Shown one piece after another: positions 20,401-30,105 of a stretch of 30,329 nucleotides of DNA; the stretch's first letter is position 1; every line of letters begins with the position of its first letter. Below the pieces are notes generated by a model, which ran no database searches, was not told the DNA's origin, and saw only the letters and a list, made by a program, of their open reading frames with translations. The stretch is from Trebouxia sp. TZW2008 (taxonomy: Eukaryota; Chlorophyta; Trebouxiophyceae; Trebouxiales; Trebouxiaceae). The stretch is from NCBI GenBank assembly GCA_002118135.1, contig BDIU01000519.1, positions 1 through 30,329 of the forward strand. The letters are read 5' to 3'. A program made the translations under genes and the position numbers.

Positions 20401-23400
20401 CTGTCGCTTATGCAAGGCTGATGTGCATGCAGGTGGGCATGGTAACAGACAGCCGCAGCATGCACCACTACTGGAGCCACAGCGATGTCAGCCCCTGGAG
20501 CGCTGATGGCCGCTTGATGCTAAGTCAAAGAGTGGATGTGGCAGGCCTGCAGGACTTGCTGCAAGGAGCCCGTCACAGCCTATCCCAAGACATTGGCTTC
20601 ATCAACTTTACTTCAGGTAGGTGACCATGCGAATGCCATGCCTGAAGCGTCGGGCTGACTTTCGTGACCTTGAGCGTGTTTAGATGAGGAGGGATGGCAG
20701 CTGTAGGACTCACTGCAGGGAGGTAGTTCCCATCTGCACCAAGACTTTGGCTTCATGAACTTCATCTCAGGTAATTGCGTGATGCTGCAGACTGCAGTCG
20801 ACATGCCCAGCATATTTGGCTGAGATCTAATACCCTGAAGACCTCCAGAGGCAGCGTCGAGATTGCTTGACAGCCTTTGCTTGTGTTCAGGAGATTTCAA
20901 TTGCTGCTGACTACTGCAACGCAATCTGCAAAATGCCATGCTGCTGCATGTGTGCATATGCCCGACTTGGCATGTCAAGATGTGCCCTGCAGCCCAGTTT
21001 TGCCCGCACAAGACAATTGCTTAATGCAGGCGCAAGTGCCCAATGGCAGATTTCTGCATGCATGCAGCTCATTTTCATGCGCTTGTTGGCATCAGCCTTG
21101 CAGCCTTGGCACTGGCATCAAACAACCTTCTTGCATGGTCTGAGCTCTGCAATCAACAGCTGGAACATCTCACATTTCACCTGCTATCTTGCTCAGCCTT
21201 TGCAGTTGTGGCTCTCCCGCCAGAGCTCCTGCACACTTTACAAGGCACATCATCTTGGAAGTTAGCTGCCTCTCATGTCAGCTGCAAGTTTGGGGCTCCC
21301 TGATCAGAGCTGCTGTATGTATTGCAAGTGACATGACAGGCCATCCATCCCTTACGTCACCAGCTTGACCCTCAGTATCGCGACCATTGTTGAGACGATT
21401 TCTTGTCAGCAGTGTTGCGACATGCATGCAGGCAGCTCCTTGTCCACAGAGATCACAGGATGGGACTGGACACACCTGTCCTCAAGCTCAGCCTGGAACC
21501 TACAGCTAGGCAGCCGCTTGCAGTGGTTAGGCACCTCCCGCAACCTGATTGTTTTCAATGACCATGACTGCCAGCATTACTTGCAAAATCGTGACAACTG
21601 TGCAGGCAGCTGTTTATTAACAGAGATCACAGGATGGAACTGGGCACACCTCACCACAAGCTCAGCCTGGAATCTACAGCTGGGCAGCCGCTTACAGTGG
21701 TTGGGGACCTCCCCCAACCTGATTATCTTCAGCGACCATAACTGCTAGCAGTACTTTTAGTGTTGTGACAACTGTGCAGGCAGCTCCTTGTCCACAGAGA
21801 TCACAGGATGGAGCTGGACTCACCTCACCACAAGCACAGCCTGGAACCTACAGCTAGGCAGCCGCTTGCAGTGGTTGGGGACCTCCCCCAACCTGATCAT
21901 CTTCAATGACCATGACTGCCAGCAAGCAGGCCTCAATACTAGCCGCAAGCTGCTGATGAGCATGGATGTGCAAGATGCGTTTGAGGCCAACTCCGTTGCA
22001 GCGGAGCAACGCTATATGCGCAGCCTCCATGTGCAGGTTTGCCAAGCTTTACCCAATTTGACCATCTGGAACTGTATCTATAAAAGGTTTCCTCGAAGAC
22101 AGTATGTCCATATCACAACACGCAGCGAATTGCACCTAATTACAGATGGAATGAGCACATTCTGGAGCACCTTCAGATGTGTTTGGTTTCATTGATGCTC
22201 AAGAGGCAGATGTCACAGGAGTATCAGCTGCCTCTGGAGTAACCACATCTGATTGGAAGGACAAACATATAGGGACACTTGCAGTTGTCATAAACAACAC
22301 TTGCTGTATAAGCTTTACAATAGATTTGCTGGTCTTGTACTGTGCAGGCTAGAGCACCTAGCAAAGCAGATGCAGCAAGTGAGACAGAGGGGCCTCAGCA
22401 GCTGTGCGCTGTGGTGTTTGACATAAACAGCAGGCAGAGGGTGCACATCCTGCCAAGGCCGGTTTTCGGTGTGTCGCCTGATGGCAAGAATGCACTGTCC
22501 TTTGACTTTGCGCGACTGGATGTTGCTCAAGCAGGTGATTGGCAATTGTTGGCTTTGTGCAAGCTGCATTCAAAGTTGATGTCGCTTAGCACTCAAAGTT
22601 GATGTCGCGTAGCACACGTCCTTGTGGCCCTGCATGCATATGCAGGCTGTCCCATGTTTCTGACAGGAATGTCTCAAATGTTTGATAAGCTCCAGACTGT
22701 AGCTGCTCTGCTGTGGTCAACAAGCCAGCAGGTCATGACTGTTTGCAACCAGTGCACTCCAACGCAGCAATGATACATTGTATTGTGTTTGTGCACCTGT
22801 ACCACGATGTATCACAGATACTGGCTGGGTCCACTGTCAAGCATTTAGCTAGCTCATCAAAATTCTTTTACCGTCTTTAGGTGCAGGGTATGGCAGCATG
22901 CATACATTGGCGCCCCACCTGAAAGCCAACAAACAGCCCAAAGATGAGGGCCTGTGGCTAATGGATACACACACTCAACAACCCAAGCTGCTTATCTCTG
23001 ACATATCTGCTCAAACATGCCAATCTGATGTCAATGCCTTTAGTTGCAGATGCAAATTGGTGCCCCATCTGAAAGCCAATAACAAGCCTAAAGGTGATGG
23101 CATGTGCCTTGTAAACGCCAGTTTTACTCAACAATGTCAACCTCGTATTGCTGTCTGCAGGTGCAGGCTATGGCAACATGCACACATTGGCACCCCACCT
23201 GAAAGCCAACAATCAACCCAAAGACGATGGTCTCTGGCTCATGGACATACAGACCAAACAAGCCAAGCTGTTGGTCTCCCTTCATGAGCTGTCAAGGCGG
23301 CTGAACATGCCGCCATTCTCCAATGCCAGAGACCTCACCACTGGCCTGCCTTACAACTTCACCACAGGTAGCATCCACAGAAGATTTCAAACACAACTGC

Positions 23401-26400
23401 AAAGCACTGTTTACCCACAAGTCAGCAGTAGCAACACTCTACTCTCAACATGCAACACACAAATGCCATCAAAGTCAGGAGCATGCTGTATCAGGAAGAC
23501 TTGTGGCAGCAGATCCAGCTTTGACCAATTCATGCAGCTGTCATCATGTGATTCCATAAGGGCTGTGCCCTCTTGGAAGAGTGATGCAAGACGTGAGCAG
23601 CTTGAAGTGGGCATGTGTCACCTTCCTCATTATTTGCTTGTTATTTGAGCACAAATATAAGGTGTGTGCCGACATGCTTGCAGGGCATTATTGGAGCAAC
23701 CCAGCACACTGCTTTGGCTACATTTCAGCTGCCATGTTCAATCAGGAGGGCAGCAGCATTGTGTTCAAGTACCATGCAAGCCTGTGCAGCCCTGCCTTCA
23801 TGCACCACAACCAAACGTACGCTGTTCTGCACAGTGTTTCTTCCTGTTTGCTTCCTGCGTTTTCCCTGCTTCTTACTGTTTTGTTTGAGCCATAACAGGA
23901 GGTGTGCATGGACGTGCAGCCTTGCGCTCATACACCACCATGAAATGTGTGCTCTGCAGCTCCCTTTGTCTTCTTTTTGTCTGCCAGGTTCTTCCTGTTG
24001 TTCCAGCAAGTGACAGAGAAATGTGCATCCTTATTCAGCCCAATGCTGCACCAACGTCAAACATCTGCCCTGCTGTTCCCATCCTCTTCTGTTTCTCTTC
24101 CTGTTCCTTGCCATCTGGTACAATTGACAGGGAACATGCGCAATCTTGCTCAGCCAAAGCCCTTGCTCTGGCCAGGACTCAACACGTGTGTCCTGCTGCA
24201 GATCAAGGCATTTGGCCTGCAACGCTCCTCACCTTTGTTGCGAAAGATTTTCGCCACTGCAGTCTTTGACCAGATTCTTTACAGCAGGCTGCATGCACAG
24301 TGCATGCTGCATCAGAATGATCGCATGGAGCTGTCATGCAGGTTCATCATGACCATGAATTTAGACGGCAGCAACTTGTGGCGAGTGCCTTTGGTAAGCG
24401 GAGACCCTTCAGGCATGGATTACGGCAGCAACGGCAACCTCATTGTTGCTGAGAACTCCACAACATATCTTGTGAATGTGGGCAAGAGCGTGCAGAGGCT
24501 GAACAGACCAACACCGCTTGTGAACGTCACTGCTGGCCCCTGCAACTTCTACCCACCAAACAACAGGTGATGGCACTATTGCATTGCCAGACAATTGGGG
24601 CTAAACTTTAGACTATAATTCCAAAATCAAGCTGAAGGCAACGCTTATGGGGACTTGATTGTCTCAAGCAAATACTAGCATGCAAGTAGGGAGTATGCAG
24701 GTCAGATTGTTGCTGCAGAGCTTTAGACATCTCTGTGACAGAGGCCCCTGATATGGTCAATGCACATAAGCGTCGCTGAAGGGCTACAAAGGCGTCATCA
24801 CATGCATGGGCTCATACTTTGTGATTGTTACTGCACATGATCTTTCACCAAAGTTGTCCAGCATGAATAAGCAACATCAGGATATTCCAACACATCACTG
24901 TATGCATTAGATCATGAGCACATGTGACTGCACTGAAAGGATGATGACAAGTTGCAAGCAATGGTGTCCTGTTGCTGGCACTTGGCAAGGTCAGATCATT
25001 TGTGTCATGCGCTTACAGGTATGTGGTGTGTGACAGCTATGAGAGTCCTCGCAAGGTGGCAGTCTGGGACCTGCAGGCTGGAACAGCCTTTACTGTGGGC
25101 AACTTCAAGGAAGCCAACTGGCCTGATCCTGAAACTGGCAGAAGTGGGCTCTATGCCCACTTCACCCCAGACGGTGCCCCTCACTACCCCTCAAAAATCT
25201 CCTCAGTGTCCATCCTGACTTTGACTGCGATCACTGCACCAACCCCTTTCGTCGTTCCATGGCAGCACTGCCCTTCACGTCCATTTCACCCCAGATGGTA
25301 CGCCTTGCATACCCTGACACTGTCCTGCGACACCCCTGAACCTGCCCCTTTGTTGACACTGACCTGGACCTTTTTCTGTCAAAATCAGTTGCACAACAGT
25401 TTTGTGACACTGTCTGGAACTCAAAAGAAATGCACAACGTCGCTACGCTCTTGAAGGAAACCATGCAGGAAGGGAACTGGCAAATTGCAGTTTGTACTAA
25501 CAATACGGTGTCGATGACTATTTCTGTGTGGCTCAAGGGTGATGAAGCCCTGGACGCCATCATCTCCTGCAGCTTTGCGATCCCGTTGCTCATCTATCTT
25601 GCAAGCTGACCAGAGCCAATTGCTTGCTTGTGAATGAGATGTAGCATCAGCATAAGGTCCACATGCGTCTCGTCAGTGCCTTGACCCCTTAGCATTGTTG
25701 ACTGACATGCATTTGCATTGCAGGGCAGTACATTTCCTTTGACTCAAGCCACATCTGGGAGACAGGAATGCAGACCTATTTTGCCGGCATTCAGCATCTG
25801 CCTGTCGCCCAATTGCAAAGTCACCCTGGAACAACCTTTCAACAATCAACACCGCAGCTTCCTGAAACGGTCAATGAGCAGCGAGCTCACGCAAAAGATG
25901 ACCAACACACCAACAATGCACAGATTGCTGCAGCAGAGAAGAGCCCCCTGTATGCACAGGGATCCAGCAATCAGCCGCCAGTTCTCAACACACAGAATTC
26001 AGACAATGCTGACAGTGGTAACCATGACGGTATTGCACAGCAGCATGAGATGGGAAGGAAACTCTACATATCACTGGCACCACACAATGGCAGTGCAGTT
26101 GACACTTTCCTGACAGGGGTGTCAGATCCTTCAGAATGGGAAGTATATTTGTTCCAGACACCAACAACCAAAAAACAGCATCCAGGCGCTGAGCAGTTGC
26201 TGAAAGTGATGCAGCATTGGCAACAGCATGTCAATCAATTGACCACCTTCCCAGAAGCTACAGGTGATGACTGATACCCTTCACAGTCATTTGTGGGTTG
26301 GACATATCGGCGCATCACCCAGTACTGACACTGCTGCATGACGTGCTTTGCCTATCCATAGTCACTACATACAACAAAATGCAACGCAGAAGCTGAGTGA

Positions 26401-27605
26401 TGTACATTCTTGAAGGTTGATGTCAGACAGTATGTCTCCACATGCTGCAGCATGCTCGCCATGGTTTCAGCTTCAGCTCACAAAGCACTTCGACCTCAAA
26501 GCAGTGAGATGTGTCAGGCATGCTCTGCACAACAGGGCCACATAAAGACCTAGCAATTGTGCTTGAACATGTCATGCATCTTATGTTCACTATGCTCTGC
26601 AGTTCAAGGCATGCGCAACCGTCTGCTGCATTGCAGGCACCGCCTCTGGCAACACAACAGTAGTCACTGGCGCAACATCACTGTATGACGTCAGCATGTC
26701 TGACCTAGCCCATGTGCTCCTTCCTGAGCTGGTTCCCGCCAAAGCACCCAAGTTTGCTGAGCGCACTCCAAAGTGGCTCGCCAAGAAACGGGCTGTGTGG
26801 CTGGAACAACAGCTGCAACAGGCGTACTGTGGGCTGAATCCTGCTGGGTGTGATCACAAGCCATTGCAGCCGACAGCAGATGCAGTGGCGGCAAGAGGTC
26901 ACACACAGCAGCTGCAGGTGAGCGCTGTCACGCAAGCTGTGTAATCATAAAGCACTGCAGTGTAGCATGATTGCAGAGCTTAATATTCAGCTCTGCAACG
27001 TTCAGTTGACAAACATTGCCAGGTTATCATAATGTGCAGTGTTCATTCAGAGTAAATTACAGATTGATCTTCCTCTTTGCTGACTATGGTTCCCCTTTGG
27101 AGTAGTGCCGAGACACTCTGCACGTGTGCTAATTTTGACAATTTGGTCCGACAATTGCCTGCTGTGCTTGCAGACGTTGGACTTTGCTGTATGGCTTGGC
27201 TCAAACACAGCTCCAGGCGACACCATTATCCTTCACATGGATGTAGATGGAGCGCGGCAGTTTGGCATCCTGCAGTCGCTGCTACTGTCTAACAGACTCA
27301 GTTTGGTCAGCTATCTGTACATCAAATGGCGCTATCAAGCAGAGGTGATCTCAATTGTTTGTTCTGTTCTGTTTTGCTGCTGCCTTGAAGCTTGAAGCCA
27401 CACCTGCCAATGGCTGTTGCTGCTTCTCGTCGGCTTTTGTTTTGCTATCTTTTTTGCAAGTTGCTACTCTGCAGATCTTGCCTTTCACCCTGTACTTACT
27501 TGCTTCTTTTCTGACAAATTGACATGCTTTGTGCAGAATTGGCATCTGGTGCTGCTGTGGGAGCACATCCTTTCCATTCTTGGAGTGCAGTTCACATCTT
27601 CATAA
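20388..27605 (+). CDS. TolB/oligogalacturonate-lyase-like beta-propeller protein with FkbM-like C-terminal half domain
   Basis: Exons: 20433-20616, 21780-22036, 22348-22534, 23167-23367, 23684-23816, 24342-24566, 25019-25173, 25724-26263, 26637-26917, 27174-27344 and 27537-27605, all in phase, about 800 residues. Propeller segments in order: HHYWSHSD, SPWSADGR, WNLQLGSRLQWLG, LPRPVFGVSPDGKNAL, APHLKANNQPKDDGLWLMD, FIMTMNLDGSNLW, RYVVCDSYESPRK, LYAHFTPDG and QYISFDSSHIWETGM. They resemble bacterial WD40-like/TolB propeller proteins. A 180-residue exon rich in Q, N and T follows. The C-terminus has LDFAVWL, DTIILHMDVDGA and LSYLYIKW-type spacing like the end of FkbM/Methyltransf_21 domains, but no SAM-binding half is visible. 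Start: either an in-frame ATG at 20388 without splicing, or no start here because exon 20433 is joined in phase 0 to the GT31 exon ending at 19824. I favour the fusion but cannot prove it. Function unknown; probably Golgi lumenal if fused. Confidence 0.7.
20699..20775 (+). repeat. Decayed duplicate of the 3' half of propeller exon 1 with its donor
   Basis: Runs from GGACTCACTGCAGGG through GACTTTGGCTTCATGAACTT to TCTCAG|GTAATT, matching the real exon end (GACATTGGCTTCATCAACTT, CTTCAG|GTAGGT at 20616/20617), 154 bp downstream. It keeps a donor-like GT but lies inside intron 1. Confidence 0.7.
21432..21953 (+). repeat. Three tandem copies of a 174-bp unit carrying propeller exon 2
   Basis: Copies start at 21432, 21606 and 21780, exactly 174 bp apart, each directly after a GCAG acceptor. 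All three encode the same peptide block (TEITGW, AWNLQLGSRLQWLGTS, NLI then DH) with about 90% nucleotide identity between copies 1 and 3. Since 174 is a multiple of three, copies 1 and 2 share one open frame, which ends at a TAG at the end of copy 2 (21746-21748). Only copy 3 continues into a longer exon with a donor (22036). I therefore use copy 3. Confidence 0.92.
22570..22615 (+). repeat. 23-bp tandem duplication
   Basis: TCAAAGTTGATGTCGC(T/G)TAGCAC twice in a row, 22570-22592 and 22593-22615, one mismatch. It lies in the intron just after propeller exon 3 and is a recent local duplication. Confidence 0.85.
22887..23166 (+). repeat. Two extra upstream copies of propeller exon 4
   Basis: The exon used in my model starts at 23167. 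A full-length upstream copy starts at 22887, also after GTGCAG, and a truncated one lies around 23048-23110. Copy 1 encodes APHLKAN(K)QPKDEGLWLMD, about 31 of 38 residues identical to the used copy. Many nucleotide changes are at third codon positions, so copy 1 evolved as coding sequence for a time. Neither upstream copy has a donor in the right phase for exon 5. Confidence 0.85.
23641..24170 (+). repeat. Degenerate array of ~115-120-bp units around propeller exon 5
   Basis: TTATTTGAGC...GGTGTGTGCCGACATG at 23641 recurs as TTGTTTGAGCC...GGTGTGCATGGACGTG at 23881. The exon's CAGCCCTGCCTTCATGCACC recurs as CAGCCTTGCGCTCATACACC near 23918. TAACAG/TGACAG plus a GTGCA-like segment recurs at 23893, 24011 and 24125. 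Only the first unit is exonic (23684-23816); the rest lie in intron 5. Confidence 0.6.
25285..25360 (+). repeat. Duplicate of the propeller exon 7 donor junction
   Basis: TTCACCCCAGA(C/T)GGT occurs at 25161-25175 (the exon end I use, GACG|GTGCCC) and 25285-25299 (GATG|GTACGC), 124 bp apart, with similar C-rich flanks. The second copy has the better donor but is out of frame with the exon if read through. Confidence 0.65.
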
Positions 27606-28397
27606 TGCATTCCTGCCACAACATACAGCACAGTACCAATGCAATGCATCAATGATAGCCTATAGCTGCACAACCCTGTACCATTCAATTGGTGTCAAAG
27701 GTGAAGATGTTGGATCAGCTTCGATGCATAAGAAGACTGAAGTATGCAACTATTTGCTTGGACTGATGACACTCTATGCTGTGGGGTCCATAGCATCATG
27801 GCAAGCTCCATCTTTGCTGAGCGTAGGCAGATGATAGGTAGAACTGAATTGCAAATGGCTAGATTAGAGAGAGCTTGACTCTAGGTTGCAACCATTTTGC
27901 ATAATTTTCAAGATCAGGCTGATACTGCCACCAAGCTTTTCTATCACTGTTAGGATGGTCAGAGTCTTTGAGAGGGGGACAGGCCATGGAGTGCTGGATA
28001 AGTTTGTTTTGTTGCCAGATTCATGTGTCTAGGCAGGGACAGAGTTTACTCCAGAGCCAAGGTCGCCACGACTCCTGAATCCGCCCAATAGTTGGTCTGC
28101 CCATACCGGCAGCTCATGACCAACGTTGAAACGCACAATAAAGTAGACTCTGGGATACGACTGCTAGATCTCTATCACAAGGTAGCAGCATAACAGTGTG
28201 CAGGGCATCTATTGACAACATTGTCTAGCAGGTAACTTGTACAGCGTCGCCATAGACTTTACAGACTGTGGTGTAACACTATGACATCCTAATCCATCTG
28301 CACACTGGACTGCAAAGTGCACATATGCTGCAGTGCAGGCCAGGCACTCCACAAAACTATCAGTTGACTGCAAAGTGAGATATCAAAAGCAAACAGG
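27606..28397. other. Convergent intergenic region between the propeller gene and SEC13
   Basis: No exon with family similarity was recognised. TGTAA motifs occur on the plus strand at 28272-28276 (about 670 nt past the propeller stop) and on the minus strand at 28263-28259 (about 135 nt past the SEC13 stop). The two transcripts may therefore end close to each other or overlap. The open frame to 27834 looks like UTR. Confidence 0.4.
28259..28263 (-). promoter_or_regulatory. Candidate TGTAA poly(A) signal of SEC13
   Basis: TGTAA on the minus strand about 135 nt past the SEC13 stop codon, a usual distance for chlorophyte genes. An opposing TGTAA lies 9 bp away on the plus strand (28272-28276). 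Confidence 0.35.
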
Positions 28398-30038
28398 TCA
28401 AGCCGCTGCAGCATTCTCTGATATCTGTTGCCATTGGCCATCAATAGCTTCTTTCCATAGGCTGACATTGGCTTTGCTGTCTGATACTGCCAATATACCG
28501 CCTGTCACAGACCAACTCAATTTCCACACTGCTTGCCCAAAGTTTTGCAGCTCCTGCAACATTTTGCACTGTCCTTGAATATTTTGCAACAAGGCAGTAT
28601 GCTTTTCTGAACTGCAACAAGAAATTGCTGTGCATGTTTTCTGGCGCAAATGCTCAAAGAAGATTCTTCCTGCAGAACTGACTGGCATCCAGTGGGTGAA
28701 TACTTCATGAAGATAGACACTCACCAGCTTCTTCCAGCCGTCACTTTGCTCTGTCCATATGAACACTTTGCCATCCTGTCCTGCACTGGCTATTGTGTTG
28801 ACAGGCATGCCAAGATTGGGTGCCCATGCCACATCCCGCACCCAATCTGTGTGACCCTTGAGTGCATCTCCTTGTTGTGTCCACTGCCGCTTAGATTCGT
28901 CAAAATGCCAGATCTACAGTGACAGCATGAGCACACTTGAGCTGAACATGCAACAATCAAGCACACATGCAAAGATCGCCTGCTTGCCATTTAAGGTCAA
29001 AGATGCATAGGGCTGGATTACAGCAATGCATTTGCAGTGTCCCAGGGCAACTGCATGCCAATGTCAACGAGGAGGAGAATCGTTCAAATACAAGCTACAG
29101 AGATTGCATTGATGTTGTCTCTATTCATTGGTACAGACGTAGCTGTGTGGGAACGTACTCGCACAGTCCTATCGCATCCTGCTGTTGCAAAACGGGCAAC
29201 AGGGTGTGTTGGGGCCTTGCCAGAAACCAGAGACCCAGGAGGAGCTGCTGGGGACCACGAGACTGCTGTGCACCCCACACTATGAGCATCTACCTGCAAC
29301 CAACCATAAATTACAGAGGCGTGTCTTGTCATGCAGCAGACAGCTCAATGCATTGAGCTCTTGCACCTGGTGCAACATCTGCATGTGAAGTCAATAGCAA
29401 AAATAGCTTGTGGTTATGAGGCAGATGCTTAGCTAAAGCAACCCAGAGCATGTGTTGAAGATTTTGCTGCAATCCAGCCAGCCAAGCAGATTATGCATGA
29501 TGCATGGTCAGGAGGACGGTACCTTCTGCTGATCCCATTTGCCTTCTGTTGAGTTGTAGGTAAGCACAGATGCTGACCCATCTGAGGAAGCTGCTGCAAC
29601 CCTGAGACCCAACTCATGAGGAGCAAAGGCCACTCCATTGACCGAGGCGCTGTGTAAGCTTGCATCTGTTGTGTACACCTGCACTTAATCTGATACCTCT
29701 TGCATTCCTGAACATGAGGCAATATTTAAGGCTGTAACTGACTGGCTGACCTGGATCCAGCTGCCATCTTGCTGCTCTTTCCATATTATCACTCGGTTGT
29801 CGAAAGAACATGAGGCAAGTAGGTTGCCATACTTGGGGTGGCTCCATGAAACTTGCCATACGGGTCCTTCATGACCTTGTAAGGTTGTGAGTGGTGTCAG
29901 CTGATCTCCCGTGACATCGAAAACTCTGACTGTACGATCAGAGGACGCTGTGGCCAACTTCCTGCCGTAGTAATCGAGCTGCACATCGTGAACGGTGTCT
30001 GCATGACCCGTGTCATGCGACGGAGAAGCTGCTGCCAT
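28398..30038 (-). CDS. SEC13: SEC13 (COPII coat / nuclear pore WD40 protein), complete
   Basis: SEC13 pairs with SEC31 in the outer COPII cage at ER exit sites and is also a nuclear pore Y-complex subunit. Exons (minus): 30038-29751, 29678-29523, 29293-29159, 28913-28725 and 28553-28398, all in phase 0, 307 residues, close to the usual ~300. Six WD40 blades are visible: [69 protein letters not shown] with [27 protein letters not shown] and [15 protein letters not shown]. As is usual for SEC13, the seventh blade would come from SEC31. There is a modest hydrophilic loop in blade 4 ([15 protein letters not shown]). The start MAAASPSHD has G at +4. The gene is divergent from the unknown gene at 30106. 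Confidence 0.97.
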
Positions 30039-30105
30039 AGGGTCTTGCTATCTCGCGCGACTGGACGCAGTGACCCGATGCTCGCAGTAGGGCAGACACC
30101 GAAGG
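30039..30105. promoter_or_regulatory. Very short bidirectional promoter, SEC13 / unknown gene
   Basis: Only 67 bp separate the two divergent ATGs. Unless upstream exons exist, both 5' UTRs must be very short or overlap the other gene's first exon. Confidence 0.45.

Noticed and set aside
23947..24340. Long plus-strand open frame running into the exon at 24342
   Set aside because: The part before 24342 is low-complexity and built of degenerate repeats. The exon is in phase with 23816 from the acceptor at 24341, so the upstream extension is intron.
26264..26274. Stop codon that would end the propeller protein at 26274
   Set aside because: ACAG|GTGATG just before it is a good donor, and the phase matches the next exon at 26637. 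Kept as a possible alternative C-terminus only.
27606..27834. Open frame after the propeller stop codon
   Set aside because: No similarity to a known family, poor composition and no splice logic. Probably 3' UTR.
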